Notes: generated from the sequence alone by a model not told the origin. A DNA stretch of 10,543 nucleotides from Opitutaceae bacterium UBA2377 (GCA_002344205.1 DDSZ01000025.1:9221-19763), one strand, 5' to 3'. Counted from the stretch's first letter, positions 1 through 6,708 are shown. Made by a program: numbers and translations.

Positions 1-7
1 TTCGGAA

Positions 8-113
8 TGCGGAGTGCGGATTGGCAGGTGGGTGCGGTTTCAGCCTGAGGCCGGCGCCGCCTTGTCCGGCGGGTCGTTTTTCATTCCGCAATCCGTGTTC
101 ATGGCAGTCCGCA
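8..113. repeat. Dispersed TGCGGA words at the left edge
   Basis: The non-coding stretch downstream of the ABC-2 permease gene holds four copies of the hexamer TGCGGA. Two are on the plus strand (8-13 and 15-20, 7 nt apart) and two on the minus strand (85-90 and 108-113, 23 nt apart). The minus pair extends to the octamer ATTGCGGA. They lie on both sides of the hairpin at 57-72. This could be the remnant of a short interspersed or REP-like element, but it is degenerate and may be chance. I see no gene in 1-119. Confidence 0.3.
57..81 (+). terminator. Possible weak intrinsic terminator, plus strand
   Basis: On the plus strand CCGCC (57-61) can pair with GGCGG (68-72) around a six-base loop, and five T residues follow at 77-81. 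It could stop a transcript entering from the left. The stem is only 5 bp and no plus-strand gene is visible to the left, so this is weak. On the minus strand the hairpin is not followed by T residues, so it is not an obvious terminator for the permease gene that ends at 120. Confidence 0.25.
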
Positions 114-119
114 ATGGGC

Positions 120-929
120 TCATCCCCCCACCGCGGTGTGGCGGCGGAGGCCGCGGGTCCAGAGGAAGTGATTGAAGAGGAGCAGGAGCAGCACCCAGCC
201 GAGTTGGATGCCGAGCCCCTGCACCGCGAGGGTCTGGTCGATGCGGCCGGTGAAAATGGCGACGGGGAAATACATCTGGTAGTAGAAGGGCAGGTATTGC
301 GCGACGCGGAAGACCCACTCGGGCATCAGGTCGAGCGGGAAGAGCTGGCCGCCGAGGACGGACTCGACCGCGAGCGAGAGGATGACGAATCCCTGGATCT
401 CGAGGAACCAGAACGTCAGCAGCCCGAAGCAGTAGGCGATGCTGAACTGGATGACGGCCGCGAGCAGCATCGCGGGCAGGCCCACGCCGAGCCGCCACCA
501 TTCGTCGGGGAAGCTCAGGTATTCGTGGAGGAAAGGATAGGCGACGGCGACCGGGATGAGGATGAGCAGGCCGGAGACGAGCCGCGCGGCGAGGAAGATG
601 CTGAAGCGGTAGAGGAAGTAGTTCACCGGTTTCAGGAGGAACTGGTTGATGAGGCCGTTGCGGATTTCCTCGCTGATCTGGTAGTCCTCGTTGAAGGCGC
701 CGATGAAGAACTGCATCAGCAGGAGCACGACGAAGTAGGTCATCGTCTGCGCAAGGTCGAAGCCGCCGATCGTCGCCTGCCCCTCGTAGGCGGCACCCCA
801 GAGGATGAACACCACGACGAGGTGGAAGAGGGAGAAGAAGCCGCGCAGGGCGAAGTTCCAGCGGTAAACGAGGTTGCCCTGCAACCCGACGAGGAACGCC
901 TGGCGGTATTTTTGAAACGCGGTCAGCAT
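120..929 (-). CDS. ABC-2 type transporter permease
   Basis: Integral inner-membrane protein of 269 aa, complete. About six hydrophobic segments can be seen (roughly residues 28-47, 60-78, 111-133, 147-172, 177-196 and 238-256). Between the second and third is a cytoplasmic stretch, EEIRNGLINQFLLKPVNYFL at 88-107, typical of the ABC-2 permease family known as uncharacterised ABC transport permeases (COG4587/COG3694, PF06182-like). The GGQLFPLDLMPEW segment at 193-205 also fits. Members pair with a second permease and an ATPase to export an unidentified substrate; neither partner is in view, and they are probably beyond the left edge. The ATG lies 3 nt after the parA stop, with no Shine-Dalgarno sequence, so translation is probably coupled to parA. 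The class is clear; the substrate is unknown. Confidence 0.85.
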   Translation of the reverse strand: MLTAFQKYRQAFLVGLQGNLVYRWNFALRGFFSLFHLVVVFILWGAAYEGQATIGGFDLAQTMTYFVVLLLMQFFIGAFNEDYQISEEIRNGLINQFLLKPVNYFLYRFSIFLAARLVSGLLILIPVAVAYPFLHEYLSFPDEWWRLGVGLPAMLLAAVIQFSIAYCFGLLTFWFLEIQGFVILSLAVESVLGGQLFPLDLMPEWVFRVAQYLPFYYQMYFPVAIFTGRIDQTLAVQGLGIQLGWVLLLLLFNHFLWTRGLRRHTAVGG

Positions 930-932
930 CGC

Positions 933-1712
933 TTATTTCAGGGCGAAGCGCCCGGTGATCTCGTTGGCGAGGTTGCGGTAGGCGGTGGCGCCGGGGCTGA
1001 GGGGGTCGTAGGCAAAGATGGTCTGGCCGAAGCTGGGGGCCTCGCTGAGCCGGATGGTGCGGGGGATGACGGTGGAAAAGATCTTGTCGGGCAGGTGTTG
1101 CTTCACCTCGTCCACGACCTGCCGGGAAAGGCGGGTGCGGACGTCGAACATCGTCATGACGACGCCGCCGAGCTCGAGCGCGGAGTTGACGCCGGCGGTC
1201 TTGAGGCGTTCGACGTTGCGCAGGATCTGGCCGAGGCCTTCCAGTGCCATGTATTCGCACTGGAGGGTGATGAGGAGGTAGTCGGCGGCGGCGAGGCTGT
1301 TCATCGAGAGCATGCCGAGGGCGGGCGGGCAATCGATGATGATGGCGCGGTAGCCGCCGGAGTCGCGGATGGGCTGCAGGACGGCGCGCAGCTTCATCAG
1401 GTAATTTTCCATCTGGGAAAGCTCGATCTCGGCGGCGGCGAGGTCCTCCTCGGAGGGGATGAGGGCGAGATGCTCGATCTTGGTGGGGGTGATCATCTCC
1501 AGGGCCGAGCCTTCGCCGCGCAGGGGGCCGTAGAGGCTGCGGCCCTCCTGCTTCTCGACGCCGATGGCGCTGGTGGCGTTGGCCTGGGGGTCGAGGTCGA
1601 TGAGCAGGGTGTGGATCTTCAGGTCGGCGAGGGCGGCGGCGAGGTTGACGGCGGTGGTGGTTTTGCCGACGCCGCCCTTTTGGTTGGCGATGGTGAAGAC
1701 AGTGGTGGGCAT
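933..1712 (-). CDS. parA: ParA/Soj-family chromosome-partitioning ATPase
   Basis: Cytoplasmic ATPase of 259 aa, a normal length for Soj. Visible motifs are the deviant Walker A KGGVGKTT (12-19) with its signature lysine, the LLIDLDPQANAT segment (36-47), Walker B IIIDCPP (124-130), and the family signatures MFDVRTRLSRQV (188-199) and VIPRTIRLSEAPSFGQ (215-230). ParA proteins dimerise on ATP, bind DNA non-specifically and move cargo, usually ParB-parS, in chromosome segregation. The ATG at 1712 is chosen because Walker A then sits at the usual distance from the N terminus; the longer frame would begin with TTG at 1748 inside a hairpin. No parB follows: the next gene, 3 nt on, is an ABC-2 permease. 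It could therefore be the housekeeping Soj with parB elsewhere, or an orphan ParA with another cargo. Confidence 0.9.
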   Translation of the reverse strand: MPTTVFTIANQKGGVGKTTTAVNLAAALADLKIHTLLIDLDPQANATSAIGVEKQEGRSLYGPLRGEGSALEMITPTKIEHLALIPSEEDLAAAEIELSQMENYLMKLRAVLQPIRDSGGYRAIIIDCPPALGMLSMNSLAAADYLLITLQCEYMALEGLGQILRNVERLKTAGVNSALELGGVVMTMFDVRTRLSRQVVDEVKQHLPDKIFSTVIPRTIRLSEAPSFGQTIFAYDPLSPGATAYRNLANEITGRFALK

Positions 1713-1740
1713 TGGCGGCAAGTAAGGGTGAATCTCCCGC

Positions 1741-1756
1741 CGCCGCAAGCGCGGCG
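1741..1756 (-). repeat. Inverted repeat upstream of parA
   Basis: CGCCGC (1741-1746) and GCGGCG (1751-1756) form a perfect 6-bp stem with a four-base loop, 28 nt upstream of the parA ATG. It has no T tract, so it is not an intrinsic terminator. It could lie in the parA leader or be an operator-like site, but in G+C-rich DNA a repeat this short may be chance. I found no convincing promoter between it and the terminator at 1781. Confidence 0.35.
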
Positions 1757-1780
1757 ATGCCGGCCGTTGGGCGGGGAGAC

Positions 1781-1808
1781 AAAAAAGGCGACTCGCGGGA
1801 GTCGCCTT
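1781..1808 (-). terminator. Strong intrinsic terminator after the ferritin-like gene
   Basis: Read on the minus strand, AAGGCGACTC pairs perfectly with GAGTCGCCTT (10 bp, four-base loop) and is followed by T residues; the stem's last two T bases are part of a run of six T. It begins 22 nt after the stop codon of the gene at 1831-3234. It should end that gene's transcript before parA, so parA needs its own promoter in 1713-1780. Confidence 0.9.
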
Positions 1809-1830
1809 GGCTGAGGGTCTGGACGGGAGC

Positions 1831-3234
1831 TTATTCGCCGACGAGGTGCTCGATCTCCTCGCGGGTGAGGGTGCGCATGTCGATTTCCTTCTTGATGGCG
1901 CCGAGGCTGACGAGGCACTCGGTGAACAGCTCGCGGGTGCGGAGCTCGAGCGCCTTGGCGTCGAGGTCGGTCATGACCTCGATGATGCGGGTGCCCTTGC
2001 GGACGTGGGTGCGTTCGTCGGCGCGGATGAAGTCGGAGATGTGGCGGAGGAGCTCGTCGTTGCGCGCGGCGGCGGTGTCGATGAGGTCGTTGATGGTCTT
2101 GAGGACGCCAACCTCGCCGAAGAGGTTGATCTCGGCCATGGCGAAGGCGGGGTCCATCGGGCCGCGGCAGGTGGAGCTGGTGAGGCGGTTGCGCAGCTCG
2201 TAGGGATCGTAGCCGGAGGCGAGCATGGCGCGGTGACCGATCTCGGTGTGACGGGCCTCGTCCCACGTGACGCGGGCGAGGTCGTATTCGGCGTCGAAAT
2301 CCTTGAAGCGGATGTCCCAGACGAAGGTGCCGAAGGCCTCGATCGCGTCCACCTCGTCGCGCTGGGTGCGGATGAAGCGGAGGCGGAGGGCTTCGTAGGA
2401 ATCCTTGTCGAAACGTTTCTGCGCATCGGCGGCGTCGTAGTCGCCGGTATGCTTGAAGGTGTCGAACCGCACGTCGCGCATCGGGACCGTGCCGCGTTCG
2501 TAGGGCTTGGCGTCGATGCGGAGCGGCGTGGGGGCTTCGCCGCGGGGATCGGCACCGGTGATGCCGCCGATGGAGGCGAGCAGGCGGGTGAGGTGCCAGC
2601 GCCAGGTGGAGAGTTTGGCTTCCTCGATGCCGCCGGCGATGTAGGCGTCCACGGCATCGTCGGCCCACGCGAGCATGGGTTCGTAGTCCGTGAGAATGCG
2701 CTTGAGGCAGCGGATGGTGGGGACATCCGTGACCTGGTCGGTGTCGTCGATGTGGTGGCGGTAGGTGGTGGCGATGGCCTTGCCCACGACCTGGTGGACG
2801 CCGACGAGGAGTTCGGCCGGGGACTCGGCGCTGAGCATCTCGTCGATGAAGCGGTCGATCTCGGGATCGCGGAAGGCGTCGATGACCTTGGGACGATATT
2901 CCTGCTCGGTGAGACGCTCGCGGAGGAAGCGGGCGGCGTCGGCGTGCCAGAAGATGTGACGGCCGGTTTCCAGCTTCACCTCATATTCCGGGATGGTTAG
3001 GGTCCAGGAGCCGAGGGCGTGCATGAGGCGGCGCTCGAAGTAGAAAAAGCGCAGCAGGCGGCGGCTGTTCTCCTTGACGGTGAACTTACCCCCGAGCTGG
3101 CGGCGGTCCACGGGGAACCGGTAGGGATATTTCGCGCGGCGCTCGGCGGCGGCTTCACGCTGCCCGGCGAGGCTCTGGGCGGTGATGATGGTCTTGTCGG
3201 CGGATTGGCCGGAGGTGTCTTCAGGGAGTTTCAT
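1831..3234 (-). CDS. Ferritin-like (probable diiron) protein of unknown function
   Basis: Soluble protein of 467 aa with no signal peptide or membrane segment; I do not recognise a named family. The C-terminal half carries the four-helix diiron pattern: a Glu at 294 or 299 (RDEVDAIEAF), E326-x-x-H329 (DEARH), E374 (FGEVGVL) and E407-x-x-H410 (DERTH). The spacings (27-32 and 33 residues) match carboxylate-bridged diiron proteins such as ferritin-like oxygenases. The N-terminal half looks like a second helical bundle: E67 in FERRLMHALG, HADAARFLRERL at 97-108 and LKRILTDYEPML at 177-188. There the positions where I would expect ligand His are Arg102 and Leu188, so it may not bind metal. The gene stands alone between a promoter and a strong terminator. 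The ATG at 3234 has no Shine-Dalgarno site but follows a 26-nt pyrimidine tract. An oxidase, oxygenase or iron-storage role is possible; none is shown. Confidence 0.7.
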   Translation of the reverse strand: MKLPEDTSGQSADKTIITAQSLAGQREAAAERRAKYPYRFPVDRRQLGGKFTVKENSRRLLRFFYFERRLMHALGSWTLTIPEYEVKLETGRHIFWHADAARFLRERLTEQEYRPKVIDAFRDPEIDRFIDEMLSAESPAELLVGVHQVVGKAIATTYRHHIDDTDQVTDVPTIRCLKRILTDYEPMLAWADDAVDAYIAGGIEEAKLSTWRWHLTRLLASIGGITGADPRGEAPTPLRIDAKPYERGTVPMRDVRFDTFKHTGDYDAADAQKRFDKDSYEALRLRFIRTQRDEVDAIEAFGTFVWDIRFKDFDAEYDLARVTWDEARHTEIGHRAMLASGYDPYELRNRLTSSTCRGPMDPAFAMAEINLFGEVGVLKTINDLIDTAAARNDELLRHISDFIRADERTHVRKGTRIIEVMTDLDAKALELRTRELFTECLVSLGAIKKEIDMRTLTREEIEHLVGE

Positions 3235-3260
3235 GGGGGGAAGGGATGGAGGGGTGGAGG
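3235..3260 (-). promoter_or_regulatory. Pyrimidine-only leader before the ferritin-like start
   Basis: On the coding strand the 26 nt directly before the ATG contain only C and T except for two A residues, and end in CCCCCC. There is no Shine-Dalgarno purine run. The tract closely resembles the leader of the ThuA-like gene at 9824-9852. Initiation assisted by ribosomal protein S1 on a pyrimidine-rich leader is a reasonable inference. Confidence 0.45.
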
Positions 3261-3313
3261 CAACAGCATCCTAGACGGAAAGCCGGCGTCGGGCGTTCAT
3301 TTTCTTGCGCCCA

Positions 3314-3341
3314 ATTGTATAGAAAATTCTGGCACAGTCTA
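3314..3341 (-). promoter_or_regulatory. Sigma-70-like promoter for the ferritin-like gene
   Basis: On the minus strand TACAAT (3314-3319, five of six matches to TATAAT) lies 16 nt downstream of TAGACT (3336-3341, four of six matches to TTGACA). It sits in an A+T-rich island that stands out from the G+C-rich surroundings. It would give a leader of about 70 nt for the gene starting at 3234. It lies directly after the end of the sugar-transporter operon, so it would let the ferritin-like gene be transcribed separately from it. Confidence 0.5.
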
Positions 3342-3363
3342 AAATATGCACGCCGCGGCCGGG

Positions 3364-3376
3364 CCGGCTGCGCCGG
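3364..3376 (-). terminator. Possible weak terminator hairpin after the sugar operon
   Basis: CCGGC and GCCGG form a 5-bp stem with a three-base loop just past the malG-type stop codon. The nearest T-rich bases (ATATTTT) come only some 17 nt later. It is poor as an intrinsic terminator; read-through into the ferritin-like gene, or Rho-dependent termination, is equally possible. Confidence 0.2.
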
Positions 3377-3378
3377 AA

Positions 3379-4230
3379 TCAGCCCTTCACGGCGCCACTG
3401 GTGAGGCCGGAGATGAATTCCTTCTGCAGGAGCAGGAACAGGCACATCACGGGGGCGATGGAGACGAGGGTGCCGGCCATGATGAGGCCGTAGTCGGTGC
3501 CGTAGATGCCCTTGAGGTTGTTCAGCGCGACGGAGAGCGGGTGCAGCTCGGGCGACTGGAGGATGATCTGAGGGCCGATGAAGTTGTTCCACATGCCCAT
3601 GAAGCTGATCATGAGAAACGCGCCGAGCATCGGCCGGATGATGGGCAAAACGAGTTCGAAGAAGATGCGGAATTCGCCGGCTCCATCCATGCGCGCGGCT
3701 TCGAGCAGTTCGTTGGGCACGCTGTTGATCATGGATTGGCGGAAGAGAAACACGCCGAAGGCGGGAGCGAGCCCGGGCAGGAGCAGGCCGGTGTAGGTGT
3801 CGAGCAGGTCGAGCTTGTAGAGCAACTGGAAGCTCGGGGCGAGCAAGAGCGGCCCGGGGATGATGAGAGCGGCGAGGACGACGCCCATCACGAGGTTCTG
3901 GCCGCGGAACTTATGCTTCGCGAGCGCGTAGCCGCCCATCGCGCAGCAGAGCACGGTCAGGATGGAGCTGACCGAGGCGAGCAGCAGGGAGTTGTGCAGG
4001 GCGCGCGGCAGGCCGAGGTCGGTGAAGAGCCGGGTGAAGTTTTCGAGCGTGAGTCGGTCCCAGCCGATGCCGAACCAGCCGTCGCCGGCGGGCAGGAAGA
4101 CGGTGGCGGCGAAGTCGAACTTGGACTTCAGCGCCCCGCAGAGCATGTAGACGAACGGAATAAGGGTGAGCGCCGCGAAGAAAAACAGCAGCGCGTGGAG
4201 CAGGAAGGAGAGGAGACGTTTGGCGGGCAT
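3379..4230 (-). CDS. Carbohydrate ABC importer permease, MalG type
   Basis: Inner-membrane permease of 283 aa, the usual length for the MalG/UgpE/LacG family. The N terminus has one hydrophobic helix (about 8-30), followed by an extracytoplasmic stretch and five more hydrophobic segments. The EAA loop that docks on the ATPase is intact: E177-A-A-R-M-D-G183, continuing to L195-P196. It forms the membrane channel with the MalF-type protein encoded directly upstream, with a gap of 2 nt between the genes. A good ribosome-binding site, GAGGAA, lies 8 nt before the ATG within the last codons of the upstream gene. The substrate cannot be read from the sequence; the family as a whole imports sugars or sugar phosphates. 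Confidence 0.93.
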   Translation of the reverse strand: MPAKRLLSFLLHALLFFFAALTLIPFVYMLCGALKSKFDFAATVFLPAGDGWFGIGWDRLTLENFTRLFTDLGLPRALHNSLLLASVSSILTVLCCAMGGYALAKHKFRGQNLVMGVVLAALIIPGPLLLAPSFQLLYKLDLLDTYTGLLLPGLAPAFGVFLFRQSMINSVPNELLEAARMDGAGEFRIFFELVLPIIRPMLGAFLMISFMGMWNNFIGPQIILQSPELHPLSVALNNLKGIYGTDYGLIMAGTLVSIAPVMCLFLLLQKEFISGLTSGAVKG

Positions 4231-4232
4231 GG

Positions 4233-5114
4233 TCAGCGTTCCTCGTAGCGGCGGGCCGCCCAGCGTTGAAAGAGGGCTATGCCCATGAGGGTGAGCGCGA
4301 GCACCCAGCCGATGGCGCTGGCGTAGCCAAGATCGCCGACGACAAAGCCCGACTGGTAGAGATACATCATGATCGTGAGCCCGCGATTTTCGGGTCCGGC
4401 GGTGTTGTTCAGCAGGATGTAGCTCAGCTCAAACATCTGGAAGCTGCCGATCACGGAGAGCAGGGTGACAAAGCCGGCAATGGGCGCGATCTCGGGCAGG
4501 GTGACATGACGGAAACGCTGCCAGGCGTTGGCCCCGTCGATCTCGGCGGCCTCGATCAGGTCTTTTGAGACATTCTGCAGGGCGGCGAGGAAATAGACCA
4601 TGTTGAACCCTGCATACATCCACAGGGCGGCAAGGATGAGGGAGCTCATCACGTATTCCTGCATCCAGGCGAACTCGGGATCCCAGATGGGAAAGAGCCG
4701 GTGCAGGGTGGCATTGATGAGGCCGGTGCGCTTCTCGAGGATGGGGGCGAAGAGCATCGCGACGAAGGGCAGGCCGACGAGCGAGGGCGCGAAAAAGGTG
4801 AGCCGGAAGAAACCGCGCCCACGGAGCCCGGGCCGGTTCAGCAGCAGGGCGAGTCCGAGCGCGATGGGCAGCTGCACAAAGAGCGACCCCAGTGTGAAAC
4901 GTCCGGTGTTGGCGGCGGCCGTCCAGAAAAGCGGATCCGTGAGCAGGTAGCGGAAATTGTGCAGGCCGACCCACTCGGTGGTGCCGGGACCGTAGGTTTG
5001 CTGCAGCGCGAGGATGAACGAGCGCAGCAGCGGCCAGACGGTGAAGAGGCAGAAGATACCGAGGAAGGGCGCAAGGAAGAGCCAAGGCGCGAGATTGAGT
5101 CGGGTGGCTTTCAT
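4233..5114 (-). CDS. Carbohydrate ABC importer permease, MalF/UgpA type
   Basis: Inner-membrane permease of 293 aa, matching the short MalF/UgpA/LacF type with six membrane segments; the first is at about 10-36. The EAA loop is intact: E188-A-A-E-I-D-G194, through to L206-P207. It pairs with the MalG-type permease encoded next and receives substrate from the binding protein encoded just before. Its ATG overlaps the stop of the binding-protein gene as ATGA (5111-5114), a typical sign of translational coupling; no clear Shine-Dalgarno site is present. There is no ATPase gene in the operon. Confidence 0.93.
   Translation of the reverse strand: MKATRLNLAPWLFLAPFLGIFCLFTVWPLLRSFILALQQTYGPGTTEWVGLHNFRYLLTDPLFWTAAANTGRFTLGSLFVQLPIALGLALLLNRPGLRGRGFFRLTFFAPSLVGLPFVAMLFAPILEKRTGLINATLHRLFPIWDPEFAWMQEYVMSSLILAALWMYAGFNMVYFLAALQNVSKDLIEAAEIDGANAWQRFRHVTLPEIAPIAGFVTLLSVIGSFQMFELSYILLNNTAGPENRGLTIMMYLYQSGFVVGDLGYASAIGWVLALTLMGIALFQRWAARRYEER
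4239..4244 (-). promoter_or_regulatory. Shine-Dalgarno site for the MalG-type permease
   Basis: The minus strand reads GAGGAA at these positions, 8 nt before the ATG at 4230. It is the only clear Shine-Dalgarno site I found before a start codon in the window, and it belongs to an internal operon gene, in contrast with the purine-poor leaders of the genes that begin transcripts. Confidence 0.6.
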
Positions 5115-6499
5115 GGCTCTTGGGCGAGAAAGACGTTGCGGTTGATGAAACGCTCGAACTCGACCTGCGCTTCGTCGAGCAGCCGTTGGGCCTCGATCCT
5201 CAGGGCGGCCTCTTCGTAGATCTGGTTGCGGTCGGCGTAACGGCGCAGCGCGGCGAGGGCGTTGATGAAACGCTCTAGTCCGCTCACCACGTAGGGTGAG
5301 GATGGGCGGCGCGGGACATGCGGGGCCTGCTCGATGTAAAGCCGGCCGGAGGGCTGGCCGCTGAAAAAAGGATCAGGCTGATCAAAGATCGGCGAGTCCC
5401 AGAGGGCGGTGACCGGGGTGATGATGTTCGTGTCGCGAAACATCTGCTCCGCGAGCACCGGCGAGAGGTAGAGCTCCTTGGCAAAGGCCCATGCCGTCTC
5501 GAAGTGCTCGGTGTTCCGGCTGAAGCCCAGCATGGTGCCGCCGGCCACCGAAGTGCGGCGGCCGCCCTTTTCCCAGGCAGGGATGGGCATCAGCTTGAGT
5601 TTGCCGCCGAGCGCGGGGTTTTCGCGTTTCCAAGAACCGGCCATCCAGTCGGGCACGAGCGAGCCGATCACCAGGCCTTCCAAGCGCTGCCGATGCCCGG
5701 AAGCGGAATAAGTCTCGATGTCCACGCAAACGCGGTCGGGGCCGGCCATCCAAGTAATGAGCCGGGCGAGCACCTCGGCATTGCGGGGAAAATTCAGGGC
5801 GGGCCTTTCATTTTCATCGATCAGCCTGCCGCCGGCCTGCAGGAGGATGATGCTGGGGGCGTGCGGATTGGTGTGCCAGGCCTCCAGCAGGTAGCGATTG
5901 GGCCGGCCGTCGCCCGTGGTATCCACCATCAAAGGGCGCAGCACGCGGAAGTAATCCTCCCAAGTTTCAATCTGCGACACGTCAATGCCGGCGGCCTCGA
6001 CGATGTCAGCGCGGTAGGCGAGCAGCACGGGGTGCACGTCGTGGGGCAGACCGAAAATGCGACCGCGGCTGGTATAGGGGGCGAAGGAAGGGCCGTTGAT
6101 TGTTTCCAGCAGACCCTCCTCGCGCAGGTGGTCGGTCAGGTCGAGAAAGCCGACGCTTTCGAGCGGACCGGCAAAGGCCTTGGCCGCCACGCCGATGTTG
6201 GGCTCAATGATATCGGCCACCGGCGTGCCCGCCATGAAGCCGGAGAGCATGCGACGTTCCATCGCGGTGCCGTGCAGCAGGACCAGATTGATCGGGCGAT
6301 CGGGATGGCGCCGGTTCCACTCGCGGGCAAAGGGTTTGTAGGCGTTGAAATGCGGCTCAGCAGAGATCCACATCGGGATGCCTTCGGCCGTCCGGCGGGG
6401 CAGGACGGCCGCAATGATGATGGCGACGATGGCAATTATCAAAATGACCAGCGCGCCGGGCGAAAGGTAGCGGTTGATTTGGTCGCGCAGGAGCTTCAT
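5111..6499 (-). CDS. Sugar ABC importer solute-binding protein (family 1)
   Basis: Extracytoplasmic binding protein of 462 aa from the ATG at 6499; the frame runs 7 codons further to a TTG, which I regard as less likely. A basic start (MKLLRDQINR) is followed by one long hydrophobic helix at about 15-33 and then LPRRTAEG. There is no lipobox cysteine, so it is either cleaved by signal peptidase I or stays membrane-anchored. The mature part shows features of family 1 carbohydrate-binding proteins: HGTAMERRMLSGFMAGTPVADI near residue 80, a GLPHDVHPVLLAYR segment, and a GGTMLGFSRNTEHFETAWAF segment in the second lobe. It captures the substrate for the two permeases encoded next. It is first in the operon, with a 214-nt non-coding leader. 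An ERFIN pentapeptide occurs twice near the C terminus, 40 residues apart. Confidence 0.9.
   Translation of the reverse strand: MKLLRDQINRYLSPGALVILIIAIVAIIIAAVLPRRTAEGIPMWISAEPHFNAYKPFAREWNRRHPDRPINLVLLHGTAMERRMLSGFMAGTPVADIIEPNIGVAAKAFAGPLESVGFLDLTDHLREEGLLETINGPSFAPYTSRGRIFGLPHDVHPVLLAYRADIVEAAGIDVSQIETWEDYFRVLRPLMVDTTGDGRPNRYLLEAWHTNPHAPSIILLQAGGRLIDENERPALNFPRNAEVLARLITWMAGPDRVCVDIETYSASGHRQRLEGLVIGSLVPDWMAGSWKRENPALGGKLKLMPIPAWEKGGRRTSVAGGTMLGFSRNTEHFETAWAFAKELYLSPVLAEQMFRDTNIITPVTALWDSPIFDQPDPFFSGQPSGRLYIEQAPHVPRRPSSPYVVSGLERFINALAALRRYADRNQIYEEAALRIEAQRLLDEAQVEFERFINRNVFLAQEP
5141..5275 (-). repeat. 15-nt direct repeat inside the binding-protein gene
   Basis: The 15-mer GTTGATGAAACGCTC (plus-strand reading) occurs at 5141-5155 and again at 5261-5275, exactly 120 nt apart. 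It is in frame and encodes ERFIN both times with identical codons (GLERFINALAAL and EFERFINRNVFL). The flanking bases differ. It may be a trace of an internal helical duplication or chance. Confidence 0.6.
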
Positions 6500-6583
6500 G
6501 GGTGCGCGGAAGGCGGGCAAAAGGATGGCTGGTTGGGCTGGCGGAACATGCGCGCGCGGAAAGGAATGGCGTTACCGTGAAAC

Positions 6584-6630
6584 CCGAACCCAGTTTGGCA
6601 ACCCGGAATCGTGCGGGAAATGGGGTTCGG
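6584..6630 (-). promoter_or_regulatory. Inverted repeat in the sugar operon leader
   Basis: CCGAACCC (6584-6591) and GGGTTCGG (6623-6630) are perfect 8-bp arms around a 31-nt loop; inside the loop a second pair, CCCG and CGGG on the minus strand, can nest. A further GGGTT in the loop could compete with the outer arm for the same AACCC, so two exclusive folds are possible. It lies about 85-130 nt before the binding-protein ATG. I could not identify a convincing promoter in 6500-6713, so whether this is transcribed with the sugar operon is unknown. Confidence 0.35.
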
Positions 6631-6687
6631 TGTTCGCCGAGACTTCCGCCGTCGCTTTGGGGCCAAGATGTAGAAGCCGGCGAACAA

Positions 6688-6708
6688 CTTTCGTTCCGAT
6701 CCGGAAAG
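6688..6708 (-). terminator. Possible terminator after tRNA-Cys
   Basis: Read on the minus strand, CTTTC pairs with GAAAG at the ends and CCG with CGG inside, sharing one C and with an unpaired AAC bulge, followed by TTGTT. It begins 6 nt after the tRNA 3' end. The stem is short and interrupted, so it is only a candidate for ending the tRNA transcript. Confidence 0.25.

Noticed and set aside
1713..1748. N-terminal extension of ParA starting at TTG 1748
   Set aside because: It adds 12 residues (MRRREIHPYLPP) not typical of Soj, and the TTG lies in the loop of a hairpin; the ATG at 1712 gives the usual N terminus.
21..1814. 597-codon open frame on the plus strand
   Set aside because: It lies antisense to the parA and ABC-2 permease genes, is a monotonous Gly/Glu/Asp/Val-rich translation with no domain, and follows from G+C-rich codon use on the other strand.
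1807..3000. 397-codon open frame on the plus strand, plus minus-strand alternatives 1619-2668 and 1971-2726
   Set aside because: All overlap the ferritin-like gene in other frames; the products are Arg/Pro/Ser-rich or Glu/Gly-rich low-complexity sequences.
5318..6580. 420-codon open frame on the plus strand
   Set aside because: Antisense to the solute-binding protein gene, which has clear family features and operon coupling.
6571..6583. Imperfect palindrome GTTACCGTGAAAC, considered as a LacI-type operator for the sugar operon
   Set aside because: Only about 8 of 13 positions are symmetric and the central CG-flanked core of LacI operators is absent; no regulator gene is nearby.
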